Origin: Dinochytrium kinnereticum
Taxonomy: Eukaryota > Chytridiomycota > Chytridiomycetes > Chytridiales > Chytridiaceae
Reading direction: 5' to 3'
Length of the DNA: 42,879 nucleotides
NCBI GenBank assembly: GCA_027604005.1
Contig: JADGJT010000018.1
Span: forward strand, 64,046-106,924
Within the stretch, counting starts at the first letter, position 1. The number at the start of each line of letters is the position of its first letter. The translations under genes and the position numbers were made by a program. Positions 32,014 to 42,879 of the stretch are shown here, piece after piece. The notes below the pieces were generated by a model, which was not told the DNA's origin, searched no databases, and saw nothing but the letters and a program-made list of their open reading frames with translations.

Positions 32014-34557
32014 ATGGACGACCCCCGTCAGCGAGGCGGCGGAGGTTCCTACCAGAGCATGGCCAGTAGCCAGCAGCAAGGATCATCAGCAATGGGCGGT
32101 GGAAATGGAGGCGGAAGTGGGGGTGGACGATCCTCAGGCGGCCTTAAGCACAGAGGTAGTGGTGGACCTGAACGGTTGTCAGCAGGAGGAGGAACACACT
32201 CTGCAGGCGGCACACACTCCTCATCGTCCTCAGCCAACCCACTTCATTCATCATCTTCAGCATCATCGCGGCCGTTGATGGGGAATTCTAATACATCACG
32301 GGGTAACTTGGCGTCAATGTCATCTTCCGTGAACAGTGTCACGCCCTCGACGGATGTGCTGGGGATCTTGCAAAATGGATCGGGATCGGCTTCAAATATG
32401 GCTTTGGGAACTGGTGGGAGGTCTTCAGTTTATCACCATCCTGCGGGAGCTGCGTCGAAAACGGGAGATGGTGCTACGCAGCCTGTGGTGCTATTCAATA
32501 TATCAAAGAAAGAGGCTCTGACTCCCAGCAATGGGTTTAGGACGTTGCAAAGGCGGCTTCGCGGGAGCTTTAAAATTGCATTGTAAGTTACCCTTTTGTT
32601 ACTTCCGTTCCTGTCTGCTTTCTTTTCTTTCTTTGGCAAGGAAACCTTTGTGTAATTCCTTTTAGATCCAAAGACGATATTAGCGCCTCGAGGTTCACCG
32701 ATACATCTCTTCTCGTGTTTGGCAACCCGAAAGAAAAGTTTTCAAACTCAGAGGTACTTGGCGCCTTGCTTTTATGGTGTTTAAAAAAAAATACTCTGCT
32801 CTGAAAATAGTTTGAGGCACTGAAGACGTATCTGGCGAGAGGGGGATCTATTCTTTATCTCGCATCTGAAGGCGGAGAGGCTTCTAGCGCGACCAACTTT
32901 AATTTCCTTCTTGAAGAGTATGGTATCATGGTTAACGCCGGTAAGAAGAAAGAATAATTTGCGCATTGCCTTCCTGATTTCATATCCTGTCAGATAAATC
33001 AGATCTGTACATTCCCTTCTTGTTCGTGTTGATCTCTAACATGAAACCTTTTCTATTTAGACGCCGTGGTTCGCACAGTTTACCACAAATACACTCACCC
33101 AAAGGAAGCATTCGTCTCTAACGGCATTGTAAACCGTGAACTAAACAAGGCCGCGGGGAAGCTTACATCCGCTGCACCTCGCAATTCAGGTGGCAATATC
33201 ACAGTTGGAAACATGCAAAGAAATTCAAAGTACTATATCTCAGGATTCTCCAACTCAAATTTAACGACCTCTACTTTCTTTCTTTCTTTCTTTTTTTTTT
33301 TTGAAAGTTGCTTGACATTTGTGTACCCGTTCGGGGCAACGATCACAGTTCAGAAACCTGCTGTACCGATACTTTCGTCTGGAACGGTATCTTACCCTCT
33401 CAATAGACCTGTTGGGGCAGCATATATCGATCCAGTGAGTTTTCTGTTATTTGGTTCAAATCTTTTGTTAGGATTAATTCTGATTGCTGCCTACTTACTG
33501 CGTAAAACGCGTTACTTTGATGAATTTAGGAAGGGAAGGGAAAGATTGTAGTGGTCGGATCTGGGGAGATGTTTTCAGACAGGTATCTAGAAAAAGAGGA
33601 GAACGCCAAATTATTAGATGTTATAATCAGGCTCCTCACCACAGGTACATGAAATTCAAGGCTTCCATCATAAATCTGGGTTCATATTCAATAATGATAT
33701 TTCAAAATATTCTTTAGATACGATTCAGCTCAACGCCATCGACGCCAACGACCCCGACATTTCCGATTATCACTACGTCCCTGACACCATCAAGCTTTCT
33801 GAGACCGTCCGATCGACCCTCCTGGAAAGCGAGGAGATTCCACGGGATTTCAGCACAATGTTTGACCTAAAGCTATTTCAATTCGACACTTCTCTCGTCC
33901 CAGTCGCGTTGGACTTTTATCATGTACGTTTTTAAAACGGGAACTTAGTTGGCAATGTTTATCTAATTGGCTATTTGATTGGGGTTGAACAGGAAACGCG
34001 CATAAAGAGGGAAACTTTGTCGCTCATTCAACCACAGGTAAGGGGTTCAATGACCTTTTTCGTTTTTCGTGGTTCAGCCCGATATTGACACAACTTTTTT
34101 TTTTTTTAAAGTTCGAAACACCACTCCCACCGCTTGACCCTGCTGTGTTCCCGCCGGCAATTCGGGAACTTCCACCGCCAGCTCTTGATCTATTTGATCT
34201 GGATGAGCAGTTTGCTTCAGATCGTATACAGATTGCTCGGCTAACGAACAAATGTAAGATTCTTCCTTTTGTAATAGTTCTATTGTGCTTTCCCTCCCCC
34301 GTAAATATATTCATAATATCATCATTTAACTAATGTGGGATTGATTTACACTCTAAATCACACTCCACAACAATTTTACCCTCTTCACTATTCAAAAAGG
34401 TGATGACGACGACCTCGAGTACTACATCCGCGAATGTGCCAGCATCCTTGGCATCACAGACCAACTCGATCCTGAACATCGTTCAGCCAAGGACATAATG
34501 TATTTCGTCATGCAAAATCTCGTGGACTGGAAAAAGCTTAACCCGAACACGACCTAG
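32014..34557 (+). CDS. IFT52: IFT52, intraflagellar transport complex B subunit
   Basis: Exons include 32014-32582, 32666-32753, 32811-32940, 33061-33229, 33308-33434 and 33529 onward, ending at TAG 34555-34557. The conserved part starts around residue 155: VLFNISKKEALTPSNGFRTL, LLEEYGIMVN, DAVVRTVYHKYTHPKEA, LTFVYPFGATITVQKPA, GSGEMFSDRYLEKEEN, DPDISDYHYVPD, FDLKLFQFDTSLVPVA, QFETPLPPLDPAVFPP and RELPPPALDLFDLDE follow the order of animal and algal IFT52 (OSM-6/BLD1). This subunit of the IFT-B core carries cargo along the axoneme and is needed to build flagella, so the organism makes flagellated zoospores. The first ~150 residues are a Gly/Ser/Gln-rich disordered extension absent from the human protein. 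ATG 32014 is used; nothing upstream looks coding. Confidence 0.95.
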
Positions 34558-35499
34558 AGACATAGAGAAGAGAAGAAAAAAATTACAGCCAGCAACCCTC
34601 CCACCCCTCCCTCCAAAAAAAATATACTGATCGAGGAAGAGGGGAAAAAAAACCCAAACTTTCATCGCTGGATGGCTGGACCTCCTCAATAAAAAGCCCC
34701 CAATCTCCTTAACGCCGCATAAACACGGTTGGTTCGTTTCAGGTCTTTTGTTGCCTTGTTTCCAAAATCCTTCAGCAATCATCATGCATACCCGAGACCA
34801 CAAACTCCATTACTCTCACTCACACGGACCCTTTTACATTTCTCAATGCCTGATTTCCGTTCACTCACAACGCCATCTAATTTTTTCTGCAATGGCCCTT
34901 TAACCACCGTTTTTCATCCAATCCCAACTGATGAATGTTTTTTTCTTCTTTTCTTTTCTTGCGACTGGCCAGACACAACATTTTTGAATTACCTCTATCT
35001 TTGCCTCCATTTGTTTTTTTTGTTCCTAAAGGAGCGTCTTATGAAGGGTTTAGGTGCTAATAAAGGTGTAAAGAGTTTACCTACTAGGTTTTGCGGGCTC
35101 TTTTTAACATACTATTTGCTATTGGAGATAAAGCCCAGAGATGAGCGAGATTGGGAAGAAAGTCGCATGGAAGGAAAGAATCGCGAGCAATGGTACAGTA
35201 CAAAAGAGGAAAAACAACTCCTGCAAAAAGACGGATATAATTGAAAATAGGAGTAAGGATGTTCAAAAAATGGACGTAATATGCAACAAAAGGAAAGAAT
35301 GAAAGTGTCCATTTTAAAACGAGAAAAGGCCTGAAAAATTAAATACTATTCTTTATGAGACCAATTCAAAACTATAAAGAATAAGGTAAAAAACAACAAC
35401 AAGAAATCAGCAAGCAAAGGTATCAAAATTCTTCCCCCCACCCCACAGAACCTTAGACCGACAGAAAATCCCTTCACCCAAATGACTCTTCCAGGAAAA
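34558..35499. other. Convergent intergenic region between IFT52 and AIM41-like gene
   Basis: About 940 bp with pyrimidine-rich and A-rich stretches. The open frame 34729-35244 has no motif, starts without ATG and reads low-complexity Phe/Leu stretches, so I treat it as non-coding. It contains the 3' UTRs of both genes. Confidence 0.45.
34688..34693 (+). terminator. Candidate polyadenylation signal AATAAA of IFT52
   Basis: AATAAA occurs 130 nt after the IFT52 stop. The region between is A- and C-rich and non-coding. Confidence 0.3.
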
Positions 35500-36486
35500 T
35501 CAAAGAGACGTTAAAACCTTCTTCACCACATCCGAAATATTCTTCTTTGTGGCGCTACCAGCCACAATCTCTCCACCAATGGCTTTCATGACCTTCCCTA
35601 CATCTTTAGCAGAGGTGGCCCCAACTTTAGCCACGACGGATCGAACGACTGTTTCGAGTTCTTCGGGTGTGAGTTGCTTGGGGAGATAGCCTTGTATGAT
35701 AGTGACCTGATAAGAAAGATAAGGGGTAGGGTAGGTAAATAAGAAACAGTAGACATGGAGGCTTGAAAGGTGACGCACCTCTTCGAGTTCTTGGGAGACG
35801 AGCTCATCCCGACCGCCTAAAGATGTCACATAAGACGGCATTGAAATGTATACATTTAGACCATATTAAAAAATAAACGACAAAAAGAAGATAAATTTAG
35901 CTCTGTTACCAGCTTTGTAAGCATCCACAGAGTCCATCCTTTTTTTCAAAGCCTTCTGAATGACCTCTACAGGTCCGTCCCCCATTCCAGAAGGAGATTT
36001 GGCAGCGTAGGTGAGATCAGAAAGAAGGGATTTTATCACGGTGGTTTTCTTCCTTTTTTCCCCATGATTTTCGTAGAGGCAGGAGAAGATGAATAATAAA
36101 TATACGCATAAACGGTGATTAAGATTAATGATTTAGAAACATAGCAGACAAAAGAAAAAAAAAAGCAGACAGTCGCAAGGGGAGAAAAACAACAAAACCA
36201 GCCTTTTCCCCTACAATTAATCCTTCACTATCTTCATACCCCAAAAGGACGAAAAAACTCACTTCTCCCCAGTCCGCATGCAAAGCTTCAAGTCCGTCTT
36301 CAGTCTCGAGACAAGGTCTATAACAAACCAGATAAATAACATGAACTAAAATCACAAGCAAAATGAATGCCCACCTTCAATTGGAGCAGGTGTAGCAGGA
36401 GTCGAAAAGGGTTTAAGAGACTGTGAGATCCATGCAGCGCGGCATGGCACATATGATCTCGGTGCTGTGGAGAGGATTCGAAGCAT
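35500..36486 (-). CDS. Mitochondrial GatB/YqeY-domain protein (AIM41-like)
   Basis: Exons 36375-36486, 36263-36317, 35910-36052, 35779-35816 and 35500-35706 sum to 555 nt (184 residues). The N-terminus (MLRILSTAPRSYVPCRAAWI) is rich in Arg, Ser and Ala without acids, a good mitochondrial presequence. The YqeY pattern follows: LVSRLKTDLKLCMRTGEK, TTVIKSLLSDLTYA, IQKALKKRMDSVDAY, RDELVSQELEE, IIQGYLPKQLTPEELE, and the GatB-tail-like end GATSAKDVGKVMKAIGGEIVAGSATKK with VVKKVL. AIM41 of yeast belongs to this family; its exact role is not known, and the domain resembles the tRNA-binding tail of amidotransferase subunit GatB. Confidence 0.85.
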
Positions 36487-37028
36487 GTTGGGTGGTTTTT
36501 TCAGTTTTTCAAATTGTCAACCAAAAAGGAATTGTTGGAACTGAGGACACGAGGTTTGAGGGGCTTATTATTCCTAGCTTCTTTTCGTACAAGACACATA
36601 ACAAACACGACTCAGTTCATTTAATAAACAAAAAAGGAGGAAAACCCCATCAAGTAAACCTATCGTGACAGGAGTGAGGATCAAGCAGTGTGTAAGAAAG
36701 TCAAGGTATCCCAGTAAACAGCACCACCAAAGAAAAAGATATGAACCAGTCTTTAGCATCAAGAACCAGACACAACCAAGGATTTTTCAACATCATCGCG
36801 TCAGAAAACAGAGCCGAAGGAATGGGATTGGATATCTCAATTATCATGAGGGGCAAAGAATTATAAATGCAAGCAGCAGAGTGGAGGAATAGTTGAGGCG
36901 AAAGGATGTAAAGCGTGCAGTAAAATAAGTAAAATAAAAATCTCCGTCGTGACCCTAACAAAAAAATAAAAGGCAGAACAACTCTTAATAACCCATTAAA
37001 CTAAGCAGAAACAACAAACCCAAATTCA
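36487..37028. other. Intergenic region between AIM41-like and PCNA-like genes
   Basis: AT-rich, no coding feature recognised. It serves as the promoter side of the AIM41-like gene and the 3' flank of the PCNA-like gene, both on the minus strand. Confidence 0.45.
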
Positions 37029-38537
37029 TCACTGTGCCCCCCTTTCCGGCAACAAAAAGTACTCTAGCCTTCCCGCAACAACCCTATCAACCCCATTATC
37101 CACCTTTATCGGTGACCCAACAGGCGAAGCAACAACCCCTCCTTCAACAACACCCTCCCCATCAGGGCTCCCAGCAGAGGTCTCCAATCCATTCGTCGAA
37201 GACTGCGACATCGCAGTCGCGGATCCAGTAGTTGGGTGGGTGGTAGCAAGCGAGGCCAATCGAACCGTCCCATCCGATAGGGTGTCAAGCTCAATGGGGT
37301 ACGTCACCTTAACTGGAGTTTGGGGGCTTCCGAAGGACAGGGTAACGTAGGTTGAAAGAGATGTTGCTATGGTGAAGCCACGGAGGAAGCGGGAGTCAAA
37401 GGTGAGGCGGATTGGACTAACGTAGGAGAGGACCTTGAAGCGCGGGATCTTTTTTTTGGAAGCAAGAGAAAAAAAAATCAGTTGTTAAATACTAGCCATA
37501 AAAAAAGAATAGTACCTTATTGGGAGGTGTGGCCTTTTGGACAAGGCCAACCTGAAGAGTTCCAATCGGGCCAGTCGAGCAAAAAGTGATTGAGTTCTTG
37601 GACCCAGTCACAAGAACTACAAAGAAAAACAGTAATCAGTTCAACCCTTGCCATAGAAAGAACCACCCAAACACTGCAAAAAACACGAACCTTTCTCACT
37701 GGTCTCATGAAGAGCAGCAATGGTCCTCCTGAACTCCTCCGCCTCAATTTGAACGACAAAGAGGTATTTTGGCAAGCTTACAATCGGCGGGATTGGCTCA
37801 ACACGGGGAACAGCGTCCATTTCATAAAGGACCTTGCGGCCATGGTCTGTTTCAAACAAGTAGACGGTTAGACAGTGACAAGGTGACAACCACTATGGTG
37901 TGACACGTTGAGCTGCCGCGTCGTCTCCAGGGATGGACGACGACGGGTTTCGTTGAACAAGTGTAGCAACCAAGCAAGCAACCAAGAAAGCCAGCTAAGC
38001 CAAATATCAAAAGGCCAAACACCCACCCGTGCTCTCAAAGTAAAGCTCATAAATCGGGACATCCCCCTTCTCCGTGCGCTCCCCCCGAATCGTGATTTGA
38101 TCACTATCATCCACCAACTCCAGCTGATGACAAAGCGTCCTGGGATGAACAGTAATCACCGTCTCAGCTTCACTCACAAAGCTCGCAAAAGCCGTCCCGC
38201 TCTTGAAACCCGGTGCAAGCGCTCCAGCAACATTCAAAACAGGCTTAACAGACTCCTTGGCGGAAGCACCGGGTGTCGGTGAGGTCGATGGTGTCGGCAT
38301 CGACGTCTGAGCATCTGGTTCAGTCGATACTTCAGATGTATCATCCGAGGTGTCGAGAGCGAAGGAAATGATGGATTGTAGGGGGTGCATGGGGGGACCG
38401 CAGGCAAAACGAGCGGTGATCCCGCGTGGAGAGAAACGCAACGACAGGGAATTAGGCTTGTTAAAGTCTTTGACGGCGTTGAGGAGGGCAATGAGGAGTC
38501 GCTTGGACCCGTTCTTGAATGTGGCGTCGACCTCCAT
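37029..38537 (-). CDS. Divergent PCNA-like sliding clamp with two insertions
   Basis: Exons 38027-38537, 37691-37846, 37516-37616 and 37029-37448 sum to 1188 nt (395 residues; canonical PCNA is about 260). PCNA-like blocks appear in order: an N-terminal strand-helix (ATFKNGSKRLLIALLNAVKD), SLRFSPRGITARF, LCHQLELVDDSDQITIRGE and ELYFES at the end of domain 1, YEMDAVPRVEPIPP as the interdomain connector, VVQIEAEEFRRTIAALHE with SITFCSTG in domain 2, SPIRLTFDSRFLRGFTIAT and STYVTLSFG, then VKVTYPIE, and a final GRLEYFLLPE like the PCNA tail YYLAPK. One Ser/Thr/Pro-rich insertion (about residues 60-115) lies in domain 1, and a second of about 70 residues lies just before the last strand. The DNA-facing basic residues of normal PCNA are hard to place. 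It may be a paralogue with a special role, or a 9-1-1-type clamp subunit; PCNA fits the tail better. Confidence 0.7.
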
Positions 38538-38995
38538 CCTCAGGAAGCTTATGCTGTAAAAAGGGGGCTGGGAGCAGTGGATCGCGAGGTGAGATGCTTT
38601 CGAAAGGCTGGAGATGGTTAAGAACTTTCAATTGCAGCAAAGAGACGGATGCTGCGATTCTGTTCTCGCTCAAATGGCTCGTGCGAGTAAAGGTAAAACG
38701 GTGGGTGTGGTTTGCAAAGGCAACCTTGAAAAGAAAAATTAGTTTTGAATGCGCTTGATTCTGGTTGGCGCATCCAACAGAAGTTGAGAACAATGGATTT
38801 CAAGCTCCTGCTGACCCCGTCCTTTACACTCCACCTTCGCCATTTCAATCAGCACCTCCAGCTGCTGCGCTATAACATGATGGGAAAGGTAGCAGTTTAT
38901 TTCAAATATGAGCAGAGCAAGACTGGAAAACCACACTGTTTCCAAAAAAACAAAGAGTCAATTACAAAATACAAAAAAAGGCAAAAAAAGGCATT
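38538..38995. other. Intergenic region between PCNA-like and ACAD genes
   Basis: Should contain the promoter of the PCNA-like gene (right of 38538) and the 3' flank of the dehydrogenase gene. No coding feature seen; short A-rich runs sit at 38945-38990. Confidence 0.45.
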
Positions 38996-41914
38996 CTAAA
39001 GCTTGGCGCCCATGAACTGAGCAACCTTCAGAGACTGTCGCATTCCAAGGTCTGTAAAAATAAACATTGTAAGCAAACAGGCCAGCTAACCACGCTCCAA
39101 AACCTTAACGTGCAAAAAAACAAAAAAAAAACAAACAAACAACAACAACAGCAACTCACCAAGCATAATCTCCTCAGATCCACCAGGAATAGCGTACGCT
39201 CGCACCTCACGGTACAACCGCTCCACACGCTCACCCTGCCCACCACGGCTGTAAGAAAGACCTCCAAAGATTTGAGCAGCCTCCCTAGCGCAGAACTCAA
39301 ATGTCTGGGTGGATTGCGCCTTGAGAAGGGCAATAGGCCCACCCAGCTTAAGCATCTGCAAGTCAGGGTCCATCTTCATGGTCTGGAAGAGGATGGACTG
39401 GATAAAACGAAGGAAACACGAAAGGTTGAGAATGAAGGCATGAAGTTAAAGGGAATACATTACCTCCATCCAGGCGTGGGTGGCCTCGATCTTGCGGGCC
39501 ATATGGGCGAGCCTAAGAAAAACAGTGTCAAAAATAGAAAAGCCTAACAACGAGAAGAAAAAAAAAAAAAAAAACCAATAGAAAACTCACTTATTACGAA
39601 TAACAGGGTGGTCGACAAGCTTCTTTCCAAAGGTCTTGCGTTTGTGCGCGTATTTCAGGGCATCCTCGTAACAAACACGGGCGAAACGAGTGGCCTGGAT
39701 GGCAATACCGAAACTGGTAGGAAAAAAAAAATAAAAAATTAATTACACCATTTTAAAAGCAAGCAATACTGCAACATAGAAAGACACACACCGCTCGTGG
39801 TTGAAGTTGTCTGTGAACGAGAAACAACAAAAAGGGCATGAGAAAATCAGTCCAAGTTCCTTTAGAGATTTATAACAACAACCAAAAAAGAAAGAAAAGA
39901 ACATACACATGATCGCCTTGAAACCCTTGTTCTCCTTTCCAATAAGGTTCTCAACGGGCACCTTAACATCCTGTTTTATCCGTATTAGCTTATGGGCCCT
40001 CATGGTTTTAAACAGAGCCAACAAAGCCTACCTCAAAAGTGATGTAAGATGTTCCACTAGCCCAAACACCAGAGCAGGGCATGTGCCGGGTAGTAACACC
40101 AGGCATGTTGCGCTCAACGAGGATAAGGGAAAGACCGCCCATGCCAGGTCCACCGGTGCGAGCAGCGACAGTGAAGTAGTCAGCAAAGACACCGTTGGTC
40201 TAGGGTAATGGTGAGATCAATAGCTCCAATAGTAAGTCTACTCACAATCCACTTCTTCTCGCCGTTGAGCTAACAAGAAAAAAGGAAGGATCAGCATGAG
40301 CTCAAATGAGAAAAATAAAAAACTCACAATGTAGTGCTTTCCATCGGGGGTCTTCTTTGCTTCAGTCACAAGATTGGCAACATCGGATCCAGCTATTACC
40401 ACATAATAAAGGGTCAGAGGAAATAATGGCAAGGCATTTTTGTATACCATAGGGCTCGGTGATGGCAAGGCAAATGTTCTTGTCACCAGAAAGGCAACCA
40501 GGGACAACACGGGCTTTGAGCTCCTCCGAGCCAAAGTGAAGGACTGGGGGAAGACCAATACCAAGTCCTATTCAATAACAACATTTAGTAAAAAGTTCTC
40601 ATTGACTGCAAGCCAATGACCATACCTCCAATCAAACCCCAAAGGACACCACCAGAACCGCAGCGAGAAAGCTCATCACAAATGATAAACTGGGATTGAA
40701 GCGGTCTTTAGACTCTGGGATTCTAAAACCCAAACAATTGCAAAAGAGGACAAACCTCATGGAAAGCATCATACTCTTCAGTGGAGATTCCAGCGGCAGG
40801 GCCACGCGATGCGTACTTGGTTGGCCACGGGCTTCCGACGATACCAGCAAGGAGACCAGCATCGGCTTCACAAGAGTATTAACATGAAAATCAAAGCAAT
40901 GAGCAAAGAGAGTACATACCAGCCTTCTTAAAAAGACTCTTAGGGATCTGCTTAGACTCATCCCCTATAAATACCAGTCAGTCTCATATCCATATCGCTC
41001 GCCGCAAAGGAAGAAAGGAAATGCGTACACTCAAAGCAAAAAGGCATGATCTCCTTCTCAACAAAGTTGCGAACATAGCTCCTCAGCTTCCTGTGGCTCT
41101 CCCTATAGTAAGGGCTGGCCCAGTCAGAGTACCAGTAAGGGTCGCCAAAAGGAACCATATCTCCAAAGGTCTCCCCCTCGCCAACACCGACAAGAGGAGC
41201 CTCCTCAACAACAGCAGACACGGGGGCAGCGGCTCCACCGACGTCGCCTTTGTACAGCTGAGTGTGGGTGTTAGAAAAAAAAAGAAGAAGAAAAGTGGTA
41301 TGGGTATTCCGCGTGCGTACCTTTGGACTGTACTTTTCCAGGATACCGGCGTTGTGGAACTGGTCAAACTGCTTGGATGCGTCCTTGCCAGCGACCTTGA
41401 GGAGCACTTTCTTGCCTCCAGGGTGGTCTTTCAGGAAGTTTGTCTTTTGAAAGGAATTAGAGAAGGGTCCATCATCCAGAATTGATGCAGAGCGCAGGCT
41501 TTTACATACCACATCGTAGACCTGGTTTTAAATAAGGTCGAAGCGGTGCAAAGGATGCGATGGATTGCGAATACAGGTTAGCTTTCTGCTAAAACAAAGG
41601 CAGTCAAGCTCACCTTGCCATGAACAATAATCCAGATGTCGTTTTCCTAGAGAGGGTTCATGAAAAAGGGTTAGGCACTTTAGTAAAAATCAGTGACATC
41701 CATTAACGCCATGAAAGCATGCATGTAATTGGGTCGTTCCATTGCCTTAAACACACTCGCATGCAGTCTCAGTCAAATCCAGCAAAGCGCTGACACCACA
41801 ACCGCCAAAACCCGCACGCCCAGAGATGAAAGCACCCGTCATCCTTCATTCACCCAGAGACAGCCATCTTACCTTGTTGTGGGCGGCCACATCAGCGACT
41901 GTGAATGAAGGCAT
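38996..41914 (-). CDS. Cytochrome b5 / acyl-CoA dehydrogenase fusion protein
   Basis: A minus-strand gene of about fifteen exons from ATG 41914 to TAG 38996. Exon 1 (41873-41914) encodes [14 protein letters not shown]; exon 2 is 41614-41646; exon 3 is only 12 nt (41510-41521, VYDV); the next begins [10 protein letters not shown]. Together they form a cytochrome b5 heme domain with the axial-His motif HPGG and a second His in [11 protein letters not shown]. After a Pro/Ala/Val-rich linker comes an acyl-CoA dehydrogenase: the N-terminal helices ([14 protein letters not shown]), LAITEP-type FAD/substrate strand near 40450, [51 protein letters not shown] and the C-terminal [19 protein letters not shown] region where this family carries its catalytic or flavin-site acidic residues. 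It would oxidise an acyl-CoA or similar thioester using FAD, with heme possibly as electron relay. Such fusions are known in fungi. Substrate and compartment are unknown; no peroxisomal C-terminal SKL (it ends GAKL). Confidence 0.85.
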
Positions 41915-42594
41915 CGCGGGAGGGGGGCTGCGTTGAGGTGAGTGGGAAGGGCAGGCAGGTGTGGGAATTTGCAATGGTCAATTTGGTCGTCTGATTGGAA
42001 AAGCTGCATGGTGTCGTTGTACAGCGCATCGCATTTCCTCACACAGCGACGCTGTCGGGCAGAACCGGGTGAGGGCCAATAATGCATCATCATCTACTGC
42101 CAGTCACGAGATCCAAGCACCAGAAGAGAACCAAAAGAGAACGCTTGTGCCCACCCACCTCCAGCTCCAGCCAGCCAGCCAGTCAACTTCTTGAACCAAT
42201 CACACACACTGAAGAGTGCTCTGCCAATCATTCACTGCCAAATCTATGTATGTGTATGGCCAATAAACATTTAATGAAGGAATTTGGTTTTGTCGTCTCC
42301 TGCGAGTCCGTCACGACACCACGTCTCGAGGCATGCATCTGCATTGTGTTATGGGGAAGGAAGGAATCCAGGTGGGGAAGATCTCTGCCGCCAAAGTTTA
42401 TCTTCATCACCCCCCCAAATAAAACAAAACTCTAACTCACAACACAGAGTCTCAAAGTCATTCGTTTACAACACATCGCACGCGTCTATATATTCATGGA
42501 CCGCGAAAAACAACAAAAAAAGAGGGGAGGGGAAAGGGAAGAAAGAATTGAGCCATTTACAGGGGAAAAAACGAAAAAAAACAAAACAAACAAA
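41915..42594. other. Upstream flank of the b5-ACAD gene, low-complexity DNA
   Basis: A GC-richer promoter side near 41915-42200 changes to AT- and A-rich low-complexity sequence toward 42594. No gene recognised. Long minus-strand frames at 42466-42840 only read Phe/Val-rich homopolymer DNA. Confidence 0.4.
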
Positions 42595-42857
42595 AACAAT
42601 AAAAAACCAACAACAAAACAAACGAAAGCCCAGCAAACTGCGATAAAACAACCATGGTATACCTTCAACAAGACCCCCCTTCACCCCCCCCCAAACAACA
42701 AGAGAAAAAAAAGAATTTAAAAACACCTTTTCAGCCACCACAACAGAAGGAACCCAACGCATCACAAAAAACGAAAAAAAAACAATAAAAAACAACAACA
42801 AAACAAACGAAAGACCAGCAAACTGCGATAAAACAACCATGGTATACCTTCAACAAG
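42595..42857. repeat. Direct repeat of about 77 nt at the window end
   Basis: The segment at 42595-42672 recurs at 42781-42857 with very few differences (one missing C in the first ACCAAC/ACAAC stretch and CCC versus ACC in the middle). Both copies end at ACCTTCAACAAG and are about 185 nt apart, in A/C-rich DNA with poly-A runs. The window then ends in a run of G. It may be a real tandem repeat or an assembly-end artefact. Confidence 0.7.
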
Positions 42858-42879
42858 CGCCGGGTTGGAGGGGGGGGGG

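Noticed and set aside
34729..35244. 171-codon plus-strand open frame between IFT52 and the AIM41-like gene
   Set aside because: It does not begin with ATG, reads Phe/Leu-rich low-complexity DNA, has no motif, and lies where two 3' UTRs converge.
42466..42840. 124-codon minus-strand open frame at the window end
   Set aside because: Phe/Val-rich translation of A-rich repeats, overlapping the direct repeat.

Overview
The window is nuclear DNA of a flagellated (zoosporic) fungus, most probably a chytrid. Protein-coding genes are split by many short GT-AG introns. The fungal-type gene set (GT71 mannosyltransferase, PAN2, AIM41-like and RCF2-like mitochondrial proteins) sits beside IFT52, an intraflagellar-transport subunit that non-flagellated fungi lack. 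I identified no bacterial operon, CRISPR array, transposon, rRNA or tRNA. All exon models come from reading splice sites by eye; where summed exon lengths close in frame I say so.

Layout: (1) 0.46-9.4 kb: two paralogous genes for leucine-rich-repeat, single-pass membrane proteins with a C-terminal SAM domain lie head to head (minus 462-3190, plus 6696-9408) on either side of a GT71 glycosyltransferase gene. The minus copy carries a stop codon formed across a splice junction. (2) 9.7-12.6 kb: an acyltransferase-3 membrane protein and a small, probably GPI-anchored surface protein. (3) 13.3-21.5 kb: a compact, AT-rich, intron-dense genome-maintenance block made of a RecQ5-type helicase, STN1 (telomere CST complex) and an RDH54/RAD54B-type translocase. 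STN1 and RDH54 start 55 bp apart. (4) 21.6-26.2 kb: PAN2 deadenylase. (5) 26.8-29.7 kb: a secreted Reeler-domain protein and an RCF2-like respiratory supercomplex factor, both on the minus strand. (6) about 30.4-31.15 kb: an unidentified intron-rich gene. (7) 32.0-34.6 kb: IFT52. (8) 35.5-38.5 kb, minus: an AIM41-like GatB/YqeY protein and a strongly diverged, enlarged PCNA-like sliding clamp. (9) 39.0-41.9 kb, minus: a cytochrome b5 / acyl-CoA dehydrogenase fusion. The last kilobase is low complexity with a direct repeat at the very end.

Most striking: the receptor-like pair with one LRR per exon and a possible membrane-bound versus truncated product; the 395-residue PCNA-like clamp with two insertions; and very small splicing units (introns of 23 and 25 nt, micro-exons of 8, 10 and 12 nt, one GC-AG intron). 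The functional links are limited to likely themes: cell surface at the left end, DNA repair and telomere maintenance in the middle, mitochondrial functions to the right. Nothing in the sequence shows that these blocks are co-regulated, apart from the shared STN1/RDH54 promoter region.
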